DNA from: Gammaproteobacteria bacterium
Lineage (GTDB): Bacteria; Pseudomonadota; Gammaproteobacteria; Steroidobacterales; Steroidobacteraceae
Direction: 5' to 3'
DNA: 8,541 bases
Assembly (NCBI GenBank): GCA_003162555.1
Contig: PMNQ01000225.1
Location: forward strand, 4,664 to 13,204
The notes under the pieces were generated by a model, which saw only the letters and a program-made list of their open reading frames with translations, ran no database searches and was not told the origin of the DNA. Both the position numbers and the translations under genes were made by a program. Of the stretch, positions 1-6,593 are shown piece after piece (the stretch's first letter is position 1; the number at the start of each line of letters is the position of its first letter).

Positions 1-69
1 GATCCGAACGACGTAGAAGACCGCCGGCTGCGTGCCGACCGTCTGGAAGGCCTCGACCTGTTCGAGTAA
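1..69 (+). CDS. 3' end of an unidentified protein (partial)
   Basis: The first frame is open from base 1 and ends at a TAA at 67-69, giving the last 22 residues of a protein whose start lies outside the window. The tail is highly charged (acidic residues and arginines) and ends in LEGLDLFE. That is too little to assign a family and I do not recognise it. The stop sits 25 bp from the stop of the convergent Rieske gene, with a GC-rich hairpin between them, which fits a genuine gene end. The reading frame itself is the only coding evidence. Confidence 0.5.
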   Translation, partial: DPNDVEDRRLRADRLEGLDLFE

Positions 70-75
70 GCGCGC

Positions 76-92
76 CGCGCGCAGTGCGCGCG
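76..92. terminator. GC hairpin between convergent genes, possible bidirectional terminator
   Basis: CGCGCGC (76-82), loop AGT (83-85) and GCGCGCG (86-92) form a 7-bp all-GC stem in the gap between two convergent stop codons. There is no T-run on either side, so it is not a classical intrinsic terminator. Its position suggests a transcript-end structure. GC-rich repeats arise easily by chance in DNA of this composition. Confidence 0.35.
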
Positions 93-94
93 TC

Positions 95-478
95 CTAAGC
101 GAAACGCGCCGCCAGCGCGGCGACATCGACATTGTCAGCGAGCATCACGCAACCGTCGGCGATCTGCACCGGCACGCGCTTGAGCGATGCCCCTATGCAA
201 GGTCCAGACACGCAGTAGCCGGTGGATTTTTCGAACAGCGCGCCATGCGCCGTGCACAGGATCAGGCTTCCATCGTGCGTCAGGAACCGGTCAGGCAGCA
301 TGTTCAACGGCAAAGACTGGTGCGCACAGCGGTTCAGATACGCGTGGATGGCGGTGCCGGAGCGGACGATGAATCCGCGCACTGGCCAATCGCCGCCGCC
401 CAGACTGAATTCGCGGCAACCGGTGGCGCCGAGCTCCTCGACCCGGCACAGCACGCGGGTGAGATCGATCTCGATCAC
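95..478 (-). CDS. Small Rieske-type [2Fe-2S] ferredoxin-like protein
   Basis: A 127-residue protein that is essentially one Rieske domain. It has both cluster half-sites: C51-A-H53 (in NRCAHQSLPLN) and C75-T-A-H78 (in LCTAHGALFE), followed by the usual GxCxxGPC segment with C89 and C94. There is no signal peptide, membrane anchor or catalytic domain, so it is probably a cytoplasmic electron carrier or ferredoxin component; its partner is unknown. The start is taken as the GTG at 476-478, because its GTGA overlaps the TGA stop of the upstream permease gene (translational coupling) and the homologous part begins there. The frame stays open further upstream only as a shadow inside the permease gene. 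It is the last gene of the xth-ampG operon, an association with no obvious functional logic. The family is certain; the role is not. Confidence 0.88.
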   Translation of the reverse strand: MIEIDLTRVLCRVEELGATGCREFSLGGGDWPVRGFIVRSGTAIHAYLNRCAHQSLPLNMLPDRFLTHDGSLILCTAHGALFEKSTGYCVSGPCIGASLKRVPVQIADGCVMLADNVDVAALAARFA

Positions 479-1734
479 CGCCGGATGTCGAGCGCGGCGA
501 TGCGCTTGCGCATCACCCACACCATCGCGAGTCCCGGAATGCCGACCAGGAACGCTACGATGTAATAGGTGCTCCAGCCACCATGATCGGCCAGCCAGCC
601 GGCGGGACCGCCCAGCAGGTAACGCGGCAGCAGCGCCAGCACCGACAGCAGCGCGTACTCGAAGGCGCTGAAGCGAGAATTGCACAAGGCCATGATGAGC
701 GCGACTTCGGCGATGTTGCCCATGGACGCGGTCAGGTTCTCGATCGCAGTCGCGGCGATCATCAGCGGAAAACTTTTGCCGGTCAGTGCGAGCGCGTAGA
801 ACGCCAGGATCGTCACGGTCTGCAGCACGCCGAACAGCAGCATCGAACGCAGCAGCCCCAGGCGCACCATCCACAAACCGCCGAGCACGCCGCCGGCGAT
901 CGCACTCGAAGTGAGTACCGCCTTCGCCACCAGACCGATCTCGGTCTTGCTGAAGCCCAGGTCCATCAGGAAAGGCGTGAACAGCTTCAGCGCCATCGCG
1001 CCGCCGATCTTGAAGGTGATGATCAGCACGATCAGGCCGATCGCGCCCGGAGAACCGAGCAGATCGCGCAGCGGCACCATCACGGACTGCCGCAGCGTGG
1101 TCGGTGGCGGCGCGCGATAGTCTGGCTCCGGCGCCAGCCAGGTGACGATCGTGAACGCGGCCATCGCTGCGGCCAGCACCAGGAACGCGGCGCGCCAGCC
1201 GTAGTTATCCGCCACGATCAGTGCGGCTGCAAACGCCAGCCACGCACAGGCGCGATAGCCAAGATTGTTGGCCGCCGCTGCAAGCCCGCGCTCCTCGGGC
1301 AGCGAGACATCGGTGCGGTAGGCATCGATGACGATGTCCTGCGAGGCGGAGAAGAACACGATTACCAGCGCGGTGATCGCCACGGCTGAGAGCGAAAGCG
1401 CCGGGTTCTGGATCGCGAGCGAGGCGATCGAGACCGCCAGCGCAATCTGGAAGACCAGCAACCAGCCGCGACGCCGGCCCAGCAGTGGCAACGGAAAGCG
1501 ATCCAGCAGCGGCGCCCACAGGAATTTGAGCAGATACGGAATCGCCACGTAAGTCAGCAGGCCGATGTTGGTGTTGCTCTTGCCGGCATCCTTGAGCCAG
1601 GCCTGCAGCGCGCTCTCGGTGATCTGGTTCGGGAATCCGGACGCGGCGCCGAGCGCCATGATGACCAGCAGCTTCGGGCTGGAAAAGATCTCACGAAACC
1701 CCGGCTTGCGCGGGGCCAGGGCTTCAGCGCTCAT
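475..1734 (-). CDS. ampG: AmpG-family muropeptide MFS permease
   Basis: A 419-residue inner-membrane transporter of the major facilitator superfamily. AmpG imports GlcNAc-1,6-anhydro-MurNAc and its peptides into the cytoplasm for peptidoglycan recycling, and in many bacteria this controls AmpR/AmpC beta-lactamase induction. Family motifs in order: ASGFP (31-35), LQAW (43-46), KFLWAPLLDR (70-79), GRRRGWLL (86-93) and SASQDIVIDAYRTD (129-142), then EERG, NLGYR, LAPEP, ENL, ALCNSRFSA and GWSTYY. About 12 hydrophobic segments are visible. It is shorter than E. coli AmpG (491 aa) and lacks the extra C-terminal membrane segments, as do the shorter AmpG homologues of other proteobacteria. It starts 6 nt after the xth stop with only a weak ribosome-binding site, so translation is probably coupled. 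Substrate is inferred from the family. Confidence 0.88.
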   Translation of the reverse strand: MSAEALAPRKPGFREIFSSPKLLVIMALGAASGFPNQITESALQAWLKDAGKSNTNIGLLTYVAIPYLLKFLWAPLLDRFPLPLLGRRRGWLLVFQIALAVSIASLAIQNPALSLSAVAITALVIVFFSASQDIVIDAYRTDVSLPEERGLAAAANNLGYRACAWLAFAAALIVADNYGWRAAFLVLAAAMAAFTIVTWLAPEPDYRAPPPTTLRQSVMVPLRDLLGSPGAIGLIVLIITFKIGGAMALKLFTPFLMDLGFSKTEIGLVAKAVLTSSAIAGGVLGGLWMVRLGLLRSMLLFGVLQTVTILAFYALALTGKSFPLMIAATAIENLTASMGNIAEVALIMALCNSRFSAFEYALLSVLALLPRYLLGGPAGWLADHGGWSTYYIVAFLVGIPGLAMVWVMRKRIAALDIRR

Positions 1735-1740
1735 CGTGCT

Positions 1741-2508
1741 TCAAAGCTCATAGTCCATGATGAGCGGTGCGTGATCAGAGTAGCGCTCGGCCTTGTAGAT
1801 CTGCGCCGCGCGCGCCGCGCCCTTGAGCGCGGGGCTCGCGATCTGATAATCGATGCGCCAGCCGACATTCTTGGCGCGCGCCTGGCCGCGCTGCGACCAC
1901 CAGGTGTATTGATCCGGTTCCTGGTTCACATGGCGGAACGCGTCGATGAACCCGTGCTCGTCGAACAGCTCGTCCAGCCAGGCACGTTCGTGCGGCAGGA
2001 AGCCGGAATTCTTCTGGTTCGATTTCCAGTTCCTCAGGTCGATCGCCCGGTGCGCGATGTTCCAGTCGCCACAGAGAATGTACGGCTTGCGCCGGCGCTT
2101 CAGCGCGCGCAGGTGCGGCATGAATTTCTTCAGGAACCGGTCTTTCGACGCCTGTCGTTCCGGTCCGGACGAGCCCGAGGGCAGGTACAGCGAAACGACC
2201 GCGACCTCGGGAAACTGCGCCTCGAGATAGCGGCCTTCGTTGTCGAACTCAGCCACGCCGAAGCCGCGCACGATGCGCGCCGGTTTCTGCAGGGAATACA
2301 GCGCCACGCCGGCGTAGCCGGGCCGTTCGGCCGGATAGTAGGCCGCGTGGTAGCCCGGCAGCGAGATGTCGTGACCGGCGAACTGTTCCTCGCGGGCGCG
2401 CACTTCCTGCAGGCAGATCACATCGGCCCCCTGCTGCGCCAGCCACGGAAACAATCCCTTGGCCGCCGCAGAACGGATGCCATTCACGTTGAGCGTGATG
2501 ACGCGCAT
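1741..2508 (-). CDS. xth: Exodeoxyribonuclease III (AP endonuclease)
   Basis: A 255-residue Mg2+-dependent nuclease of the exonuclease III/APE1 (endonuclease-exonuclease-phosphatase) family. It cuts DNA 5' to abasic sites and has 3'-5' exonuclease and 3'-phosphatase activity in base excision repair. The active-site residues are all present: N7 (LNVNG), E35 (LQE), Y108 (LYLPSGSS), D148 and N150 (CGDWNIAH), and D245-H246 ([11 protein letters not shown]). The [16 protein letters not shown] and GWRIDYQ signatures are also there. Length is normal. The ATG at 2506-2508 begins directly with [10 protein letters not shown], the conserved first strand, so the start is secure. It is the first gene of the operon with ampG and the Rieske gene and diverges from pyrE across 23 bp, which forces its promoter to overlap pyrE. 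No Shine-Dalgarno sequence is visible. Confidence 0.96.
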   Translation of the reverse strand: MRVITLNVNGIRSAAAKGLFPWLAQQGADVICLQEVRAREEQFAGHDISLPGYHAAYYPAERPGYAGVALYSLQKPARIVRGFGVAEFDNEGRYLEAQFPEVAVVSLYLPSGSSGPERQASKDRFLKKFMPHLRALKRRRKPYILCGDWNIAHRAIDLRNWKSNQKNSGFLPHERAWLDELFDEHGFIDAFRHVNQEPDQYTWWSQRGQARAKNVGWRIDYQIASPALKGAARAAQIYKAERYSDHAPLIMDYEL

Positions 2509-2538
2509 GCGGACATGATAGCCTGCCGCGCATGCGCG
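2502..2538. repeat. Pair of CGCGCATGCG palindromic sequences over both start codons
   Basis: CGCGCATGCG occurs at 2502-2511 and again inside the perfect 12-bp palindrome CGCGCATGCGCG at 2527-2538. Each copy contains the start codon of one of the divergent genes (xth and pyrE), and the two copies are offset by 25 bp. They could be paired operator half-sites. However, both genes begin Met-Arg (ATGCGC), which by itself produces much of the similarity. Confidence 0.4.
2512..2520. promoter_or_regulatory. Candidate overlapping -10 elements for the divergent xth and pyrE genes
   Basis: The only AT-rich patch in the 23-bp xth/pyrE gap is the segment around CATGATA. Read on the minus strand, 2520-2515 gives TATCAT, a 5-of-6 match to the sigma-70 -10 hexamer. 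It would place the xth transcript start at about its own ATG (leaderless). Read on the plus strand, CATGAT at 2514-2519 (4 of 6), with TTGAGC at 2489-2494 and a long 19-bp spacer, could serve pyrE with a leader of only a few bases. Neither gene has a visible Shine-Dalgarno sequence, which is consistent with this. No good -35 is seen for xth. Confidence 0.35.
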
Positions 2539-3188
2539 ATTACCAGCAGGATTTCCTGGCGCTGGCCCTCGAGCACCAGGCCTTGCGCTTTGGCGAGTTC
2601 ACGCTCAAGTCCGGACGCGTCAGCCCCTATTTTTTCAATGCCGGGCTGTTCAACGACGGCGCCGCGCTCGCCCGGCTCGGGCGTTGCTACGCCGCGGCCC
2701 TCGCCCGCTCGGGCCTCGCCTTCGACATGCTGTACGGCCCCGCCTACAAGGGCATCCCGCTGGTGAGCGCCTGCGCGATCGCCTTTGCCGAGCACCAGGG
2801 TCGCAGTCTGCCCTGGGCCTTCAACCGCAAGGAAGCGAAGGCGCACGGCGAAGCGGGGATGATCGTCGGCAGCCCGCTGCAGGGCCGGGTCGTGATCGTC
2901 GATGACGTGATCACCGCGGGCACGGCAATCCGCGAATCGATTGAGCTGATCAGGGCCGCCGGCGCCGAGCCGGTCGGCGTGGCCCTGGCGCTCGACCGCC
3001 AGGAACGCGGCCAGGGCGAACGTTCCGCGGTGCAGGAAGTTGAATCGACGTATGGGCTGCGGTGCGTGAGCATCCTGACGCTGGCTGGCCTGATCGATGC
3101 GCTCGCCCTCCGCGGCGTGCGCGGCTTCGAGCCCGCGCAGCTGGTTTCGCTCCGTGCCTACCGGGCGCAGTACGGGATAGCGGATTGA
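2532..3188 (+). CDS. pyrE: Orotate phosphoribosyltransferase
   Basis: A 218-residue cytoplasmic enzyme that transfers the phosphoribosyl group of PRPP to orotate, giving orotidine 5'-monophosphate, in de novo pyrimidine synthesis. It follows the E. coli type closely: [21 protein letters not shown] (20-40, with K26), GPAYKGIP (69-76, with K73), FNRKEAKxHGE (97-107, with R99, K100, K103 and H105 of the mobile catalytic loop) and the PRPP-binding motif [16 protein letters not shown] (121-136, D124-D125). The ATG at 2532 gives the family's usual N-terminus ([13 protein letters not shown]). The E. coli arrangement, with rph upstream and an attenuator leader, is absent: the upstream gene is divergent xth only 23 bp away. 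Control, if any, must act through the compact promoter. No clear Shine-Dalgarno sequence precedes the ATG. Confidence 0.97.
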   Translation: MRDYQQDFLALALEHQALRFGEFTLKSGRVSPYFFNAGLFNDGAALARLGRCYAAALARSGLAFDMLYGPAYKGIPLVSACAIAFAEHQGRSLPWAFNRKEAKAHGEAGMIVGSPLQGRVVIVDDVITAGTAIRESIELIRAAGAEPVGVALALDRQERGQGERSAVQEVESTYGLRCVSILTLAGLIDALALRGVRGFEPAQLVSLRAYRAQYGIAD

Positions 3189-3200
3189 GACGCCCTGCAC

Positions 3201-3228
3201 TTGCCCTGCGCCCGGCTTCGTGGACAAT
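3201..3228 (+). promoter_or_regulatory. Weak candidate sigma-70 promoter for the DUF4124 gene
   Basis: TTGCCC (3201-3206, 4 of 6) lies 16 bp ahead of GACAAT (3223-3228, 4 of 6). A transcript start near 3235 would lie downstream of the alternative start codon at 3220 and leave a leader of about 27 nt before the ATG at 3262. This modestly supports the later start. Such matches are common by chance, and read-through from pyrE is an alternative. Confidence 0.25.
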
Positions 3229-3261
3229 TGGGCACCGGGCTTCAAAGTCCCAGGCGCATTT

Positions 3262-3942
3262 ATGATTCATGCAGTGCCGGACATAATCAGGTTTCTGGGC
3301 CGCGTTGCAGCGGCGACTGTGGCAGCGGCTGCGGCGGCCGTCATCGTGCTGGCCGCGCCGCTCGCGGTAGCCGATACGAGCGCGCCGCACCAGAACTACA
3401 GCTGGGTCGACAAGAACGGCGAGCGCCACTATGGCGACGCGGTCCCGCCGGAGTACGCGCAGCAGGAGCGGCGCGTGCTGAACAGCCAGGGCGTGGAAGT
3501 GCAGCGCGTGGACGCCGAGAAAAACGCGCAGCAGATGGCGGAAGCCCGCAAGCGCCAGCAGGCCATCGACGACAAGGCCCAGCACGACCATTTCCTGCTG
3601 ACCACGTACACCTCGACCAAGGATATCGAGCGGCTGCGCGATGAGCGGCTCGACCAGATCGACGGCCAGATCAAGGCGACCATCGCCTACATCGATTCGC
3701 TCGACGCGCGCCTGAAGACGCTGCAGCAGCGCGCGCTGATGTTCAAGCCCTACAACACGCGCCCCGACGCACGGCGCATGCCGGACGATCTGGCCGAACA
3801 GCTGGTGCGCGCTTCGAACGAAGTGCGCACGCAGCGCCGCTCGATGGACCGGCACCAGCAGGAACAGATTTCGGTGCGCGCGCAATTCGAGGCGGACATC
3901 GCCCGCTTTCGCGAGCTAACCGCGCAACCCTCGCAGGGTTAA
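3262..3942 (+). CDS. Secreted DUF4124-domain coiled-coil protein
   Basis: A 226-residue protein of unknown function, probably periplasmic. The start is set at the ATG at 3262: from there residues 1-37 form a signal peptide (arginines, a long Ala/Val-rich core, AVA cleavage site before D38). The in-frame ATG at 3220 would put 14 extra, unsuitable residues in front. The mature part begins with a DUF4124 domain: Y46[11 protein letters not shown]57-G-D-A-V-P, the YxWxDxxGxxxYxDxxP pattern seen in many gamma- and betaproteobacterial envelope proteins. The remaining ~150 residues are charged, Gln/Arg/Glu-rich and almost entirely helical in appearance, with likely coiled coils over about 80-150 and 175-220. 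It lies 73 bp after pyrE, in the place where many relatives have slmA, and is convergent with dut, overlapping it by 4 bp. Family is recognised; function is unknown. Confidence 0.82.
   Translation: MIHAVPDIIRFLGRVAAATVAAAAAAVIVLAAPLAVADTSAPHQNYSWVDKNGERHYGDAVPPEYAQQERRVLNSQGVEVQRVDAEKNAQQMAEARKRQQAIDDKAQHDHFLLTTYTSTKDIERLRDERLDQIDGQIKATIAYIDSLDARLKTLQQRALMFKPYNTRPDARRMPDDLAEQLVRASNEVRTQRRSMDRHQQEQISVRAQFEADIARFRELTAQPSQG
3926..3940. terminator. Short hairpin at the convergent DUF4124/dut gene ends
   Basis: AACCCT (3926-3931), loop CGC, and AGGGTT (3935-3940) form a 6-bp stem inside the last codons of the DUF4124 gene, next to the shared TTAA (3939-3942) that supplies both stop codons. No T-run follows in either direction. 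It may slow polymerase or protect RNA 3' ends from either side, but intrinsic termination is not shown. Confidence 0.3.
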
Positions 3943-4409
3943 CCGCGGCCGCTGTGGCCGAAGCCCCCGCTGCCGCGATCGCTGGCGGCAAACTCCGAAA
4001 CGATCTGCAACTCCACCTGCACCACCGGCACGACCACGAGTTGCGCGATGCGCTCGCCCGGCTGCACCGTGTAGGCAGTTGAACCGCGGTTCCAGCAGGA
4101 GACCATCAGCGGACCCTGGTAATCGGAATCGATCAGGCCGACGAGATTGCCCAGCACGACACCGTGCTTATGGCCCAAGCCCGAACGCGGCAGGATCACC
4201 GCCGCGAGGCCCGGATCCTCGACGTGGATTGAAAGGCCGGTAGAGATGAGCTCGGCTCGCCCGGGTTCGAGCACCAGCGGTGCTGCGATGCAGGCGCGCA
4301 GATCGAGTCCGGCCGAACCTGCGGTCGCATAGGCCGGCAACGGGAACTCGCTGCCAATGCGCGCATCGAGAATCCGCACCTGCAATGGACGGCGCGCCGG
4401 CTCAACCAA
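3939..4409 (-). CDS. dut: Deoxyuridine 5'-triphosphate nucleotidohydrolase (dUTPase)
   Basis: A 156-residue homotrimeric dUTPase. It hydrolyses dUTP to dUMP and pyrophosphate, which supplies the thymidylate precursor and keeps uracil out of DNA. All five family motifs are present: [11 protein letters not shown] (30-39); [12 protein letters not shown] (74-83); [15 protein letters not shown] (88-99, catalytic D94); [10 protein letters not shown]; and V, the glycine-rich [12 protein letters not shown] end that closes over the substrate. The start is uncertain. The frame given begins at a TTG (4407-4409) that overlaps the coaBC stop by 8 nt. Alignment to E. coli Dut would also fit starts at TTG 4385 or GTG 4379, and no in-frame ATG is available nearby. 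No start has a strong Shine-Dalgarno sequence; an AGG lies about 10 nt before the first. Coupled translation from coaBC is likely. Confidence 0.95.
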   Translation of the reverse strand: MVEPARRPLQVRILDARIGSEFPLPAYATAGSAGLDLRACIAAPLVLEPGRAELISTGLSIHVEDPGLAAVILPRSGLGHKHGVVLGNLVGLIDSDYQGPLMVSCWNRGSTAYTVQPGERIAQLVVVPVVQVELQIVSEFAASDRGSGGFGHSGRG

Positions 4410-5637
4410 GATCTGTGCGCCTGTCCGCCTGCACTTCGGAGCGCGTGTTGGCGTGGTACTGCGTGGCGATCAGCGCCACCAGTGCGGTGGCGAGCTCGCG
4501 CTTCGGTGCGCGCGCCAGTTCGGCGCGGCCACCGCCACGCCACAACACCAGCAAGGCGTTGTCCTCGCAATCGAAGGCCTTGGCGGCGCCGACTTCGTTG
4601 GCGCAGATCATGTCCAGATTCTTGCGAAGCAGTTTCTCGCGCGCGTGCTGTTCCACCGCATCGGTCTCGGCCGCGAAGCCGACCACGAACGGGCGTTTCG
4701 CGTCCGCCGCCACGCTCGCGAGGATGTCGGTGGTGCGCGTCATCTCGAGCGTCAGAGTCTCCGATTTCTTCTTGATCTTGCGCTCGGCCACTTCGACCGG
4801 GCGGTAGTCCGCCACCGCAGCGGTGGCGACCAGCAGCTGAGTCGCCGGTAATTCCTTGCGCACCGCTGCGTACATCTGCTCGGCACTCTCGACGCACACG
4901 CAGCGCACGCCGGCAGGCGGCGGCAGCGCTACCGGGCCGCTGACCAGCACCACTTCGGCGCCGGCAGCCCGAAACGCCTGCGCCACGGCGTAGCCCATTT
5001 TGCCCGAGCTCCGGTTGCTGACGAAGCGCACCGGATCGAGACATTCGCGCGTTGGCCCGGCCGTGATGAGCACCCGCTTGCCGCTGAAAGGTCCGGGCCC
5101 GATCAGCAGCGGCTCGATGAGATCCGCTATTTCAGTCGGCTCCAGCATGCGCCCGGGGCCGACTTCGCCGCAGGCCTGATCGCCAACCGCGGGGCCTACC
5201 ATGCGGATATTTCTCTGTGCGAGTGTTGCGACGTTTGCCTGCGTCGCGGCGTTGGCCCACATCTGCTGGTTCATCGCGGGCGCAACAACTATTGGCGCGC
5301 TCGTGGCCAGGCACAGCGTGGTGAGCAGATCGTCCGCACGGCCTGCGGCGAGCCGCGCGAGAAAATCCGCGCTCGCCGGCGCGACCAGCACCAGGTCGGC
5401 CCAGCGCGCGAGTTCGATGTGGCCCATCGCCGCTTCGGCCGAAGCATCCCACAGGCTGTCGCGCACCGGCCGGCCCGACAGCGCCTGGAATGTGGTGGCG
5501 CCGATGAATTCGCGCGCCGATGCAGTCATCACGACCTGCACTTCGGCGCCGCGCTCGACGAGCCGGCGCACCAGCTCAGCACTCTTGTAAGCGGCGATGC
5601 CGCCGGTCACACCCAGCAGGACGTGTTTGCCACGCAT
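4402..5637 (-). CDS. coaBC: Bifunctional phosphopantothenoylcysteine synthetase/decarboxylase
   Basis: A 411-residue two-domain enzyme of coenzyme A synthesis. CoaB joins cysteine to 4'-phosphopantothenate (CTP-dependent) and CoaC, an FMN flavoprotein, decarboxylates the product to 4'-phosphopantetheine. The N-terminal CoaC domain has [13 protein letters not shown] (7-19), catalytic H73 ([11 protein letters not shown]), PAMNQQMW (120-127, N123) and the flap cysteine C156 ([13 protein letters not shown]). The C-terminal CoaB domain has ITAGPTRE (191-198), N208 in [11 protein letters not shown] and K287 in AERKIKK. These match E. coli H75, N125, C158, N210 and K289 with a constant offset of two. 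The ATG at 5635-5637 is chosen because [13 protein letters not shown] is the family N-terminus. The frame is open 27 codons further upstream but that part has no homology. GGG lies a few bases upstream as a weak ribosome-binding site. It is first in the operon with dut and divergent from radC. Confidence 0.96.
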   Translation of the reverse strand: MRGKHVLLGVTGGIAAYKSAELVRRLVERGAEVQVVMTASAREFIGATTFQALSGRPVRDSLWDASAEAAMGHIELARWADLVLVAPASADFLARLAAGRADDLLTTLCLATSAPIVVAPAMNQQMWANAATQANVATLAQRNIRMVGPAVGDQACGEVGPGRMLEPTEIADLIEPLLIGPGPFSGKRVLITAGPTRECLDPVRFVSNRSSGKMGYAVAQAFRAAGAEVVLVSGPVALPPPAGVRCVCVESAEQMYAAVRKELPATQLLVATAAVADYRPVEVAERKIKKKSETLTLEMTRTTDILASVAADAKRPFVVGFAAETDAVEQHAREKLLRKNLDMICANEVGAAKAFDCEDNALLVLWRGGGRAELARAPKRELATALVALIATQYHANTRSEVQADRRTDLG

Positions 5638-5782
5638 GCACCCATTATCGGACAGGCTCGCCGTTTCATGCCATGCCCACCCGATATGTCCATCGCATGC
5701 AAAGGCCATATCAACCAAGAATGGCCTGCATCCTTAAGAGCTGGGAATGAGCCGGAGCTGGAAATTAAGTGACCGACTTCAC
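5638..5782. promoter_or_regulatory. Divergent intergenic region between coaBC and radC
   Basis: This 145-bp gap must hold the promoters of both the coaBC-dut operon and radC. It is less GC-rich than the surrounding genes. On the minus strand TTGATA at 5714-5709 is a fair -35, but no good -10 follows at normal spacing. On the plus strand TTAAGA (5733-5738) is a possible weak -10 for radC. The most distinct structure is the gapped inverted repeat at 5697-5731, listed separately. No promoter can be assigned with confidence. Confidence 0.45.
5697..5731. repeat. Gapped inverted repeat (candidate operator) between coaBC and radC
   Basis: AGGCCAT (5703-5709) and ATGGCCT (5721-5727) are perfect inverted arms separated by 11 bp. 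The symmetry extends outward as ATGCA..GGCCAT (5697-5709, with two extra A bases) against ATGGCCTGCAT (5721-5731), so 11 bases pair apart from the 2-nt bulge. It lies centrally between the divergent coaBC and radC starts, as expected for a dimeric regulator site. It could also be a weak RNA hairpin. No known regulator consensus is recognised. Confidence 0.45.
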
Positions 5783-6460
5783 ATGAACCTGCAGCAATGG
5801 CCCGCCTGGGAGCGGCCGCGCGAGAAACTGCTGGCCGCCGGCGCCCAGCAGCTATCGGATGCCGAGCTGCTGGCGCTACTCCTCGGCGGCTCGGGGCTCC
5901 GCGGCAGCAATGTCGTCGATCTGGCCCGCGGGCTGCTTTGCACGCATCACTCGTTGCGCGAGCTGCTGAGCGCCGACCGCGCCTCGCTGCTGGCCACGCG
6001 TGGCCTCGGCGAAGCCGGTTACTGCCGGCTGCAGGCCGCGCTCGAGCTGGCGCGGCGCCACTATGCCGAGGCGCTGCGCAGTGGGCCGCTGCTCGATTCC
6101 CCGGCCGCGACGCACCGGTTCCTGATCGCAAGGCTGCGTGACCAGCCGCATGAGCTGTTCTGCTGCCTCCACCTCGACAACCGGCACCGCCTGATCGCCT
6201 TCGACGAGCTGTTCCGGGGCACTATCGACGGTGCCAGCGTGCATCCGCGTGAAGTGGTCAAGCAGGCGCTGCGCCGCAACGCCGCAGCCGTGATCCTGGC
6301 GCACAATCACCCTTCGGGCGTCGCCGAGCCCAGCCAGGCGGACGAGCTGATCACCACCCGCCTGCGCGAGGCGCTGGCGCTGGTCGACATCCGGGTGCTC
6401 GACCACTGCATCGTCGGCGACAACGGCTGCCTGTCGTTCTGCGAGCGCGGCCTGCTGTAG
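5783..6460 (+). CDS. radC: RadC-family JAB1/MPN (JAMM) domain protein
   Basis: A 225-residue RadC (UPF0758) protein, close to the E. coli length of 222. The N-terminal part has [12 protein letters not shown] (6-17), [11 protein letters not shown] and a helix-hairpin-helix-like stretch ([22 protein letters not shown]). The C-terminal JAMM metalloprotease-like fold keeps its full zinc set: E142 (FDELFRGT), H174 and H176 (AHNHPSG) and D187. The in-frame ATG at 5747 would add 12 residues; the ATG at 5783 is chosen because relatives begin shortly before the [12 protein letters not shown] segment, though neither site has a convincing ribosome-binding site. The historical DNA-repair role of E. coli radC was later traced to recG, so the biochemical function is unsettled. 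The gene stands alone, divergent from coaBC and upstream of rpmB, as in many gammaproteobacteria. Confidence 0.93.
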   Translation: MNLQQWPAWERPREKLLAAGAQQLSDAELLALLLGGSGLRGSNVVDLARGLLCTHHSLRELLSADRASLLATRGLGEAGYCRLQAALELARRHYAEALRSGPLLDSPAATHRFLIARLRDQPHELFCCLHLDNRHRLIAFDELFRGTIDGASVHPREVVKQALRRNAAAVILAHNHPSGVAEPSQADELITTRLREALALVDIRVLDHCIVGDNGCLSFCERGLL

Positions 6461-6479
6461 CGCTGCCCGTTGCGGCGCT
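6459..6479 (+). terminator. Hairpin at the radC stop codon
   Basis: AGCGCTGC (6459-6466), loop CCGTT and GCGGCGCT (6472-6479) pair over 8 bp with one T-G wobble, starting inside the radC TAG. The stem is stable but the following bases are not a T-run, so it may be a Rho-assisted or weak terminator separating radC from the ribosomal-protein promoter downstream. Confidence 0.4.
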
Positions 6480-6507
6480 GCAAGTGCCGGTTGTTGACGC
6501 GCTTAAG

Positions 6508-6536
6508 TTGCCGGCAATCCCTAGGACTGGTATAAA
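6508..6536 (+). promoter_or_regulatory. Sigma-70 promoter (extended -10) of rpmB-rpmG
   Basis: TTGCCG (6508-6513, 4 of 6) and TATAAA (6531-6536, 5 of 6) are separated by the ideal 17 bp, and TGG at 6528-6530 supplies an extended -10 motif (TGnTATAAA). Transcription should begin near 6543, leaving a leader of about 64 nt. The bases just after the -10 are GCCCGCCC, a GC-rich discriminator of the kind that makes ribosomal promoters sensitive to ppGpp and DksA; growth-rate or stringent control is therefore inferred, not shown. Confidence 0.75.
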
Positions 6537-6550
6537 GCCCGCCCTTCGTC

Positions 6551-6562
6551 CCTAAGCTTAGG
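6551..6562. repeat. Perfect 12-bp palindrome in the rpmB leader
   Basis: CCTAAGCTTAGG at 6551-6562 is fully self-complementary and sits about 8-19 nt after the predicted transcription start, before the rpmB ribosome-binding site. It could be a protein operator. As RNA it would make only a 4-bp stem with a 4-nt loop. No known site is recognised. Confidence 0.45.
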
Positions 6563-6593
6563 CGTCGGGTTTCCGGCCAAGCTGTTGATTTAT

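Noticed and set aside
1..5. Window begins GATCC, as if cut at a BamHI or Sau3AI site
   Set aside because: A match this short happens by chance and the other end shows no such site. It is only weak support for a clone or contig boundary.
583..1389. Plus-strand open frame of 268 codons opposite ampG
   Set aside because: It is a Gln/Arg/His-rich antisense shadow of a membrane-protein gene with no recognisable family.
1771..2766. Plus-strand open frame of 331 codons opposite xth and overlapping pyrE in another frame
   Set aside because: It is a shadow of xth; no domain is visible and it would overlap pyrE out of frame.
3210..3240. GCCCGG...CCGGGC inverted pair between pyrE and the DUF4124 gene as a pyrE terminator
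   Set aside because: The loop is 19 nt, the arms are short and no T-run follows, so it is likely chance in GC-rich sequence.
2950..3885. Minus-strand open frame of 311 codons opposite the end of pyrE and the DUF4124 gene
   Set aside because: Composition is Arg/His/Ala-rich without motifs, and it mirrors real coding sequence on the plus strand.
5638..5718. 27-codon N-terminal extension of coaBC
   Set aside because: The conserved CoaC domain begins at the ATG at 5637. The extension has no similarity to the family and would consume most of the divergent promoter region.
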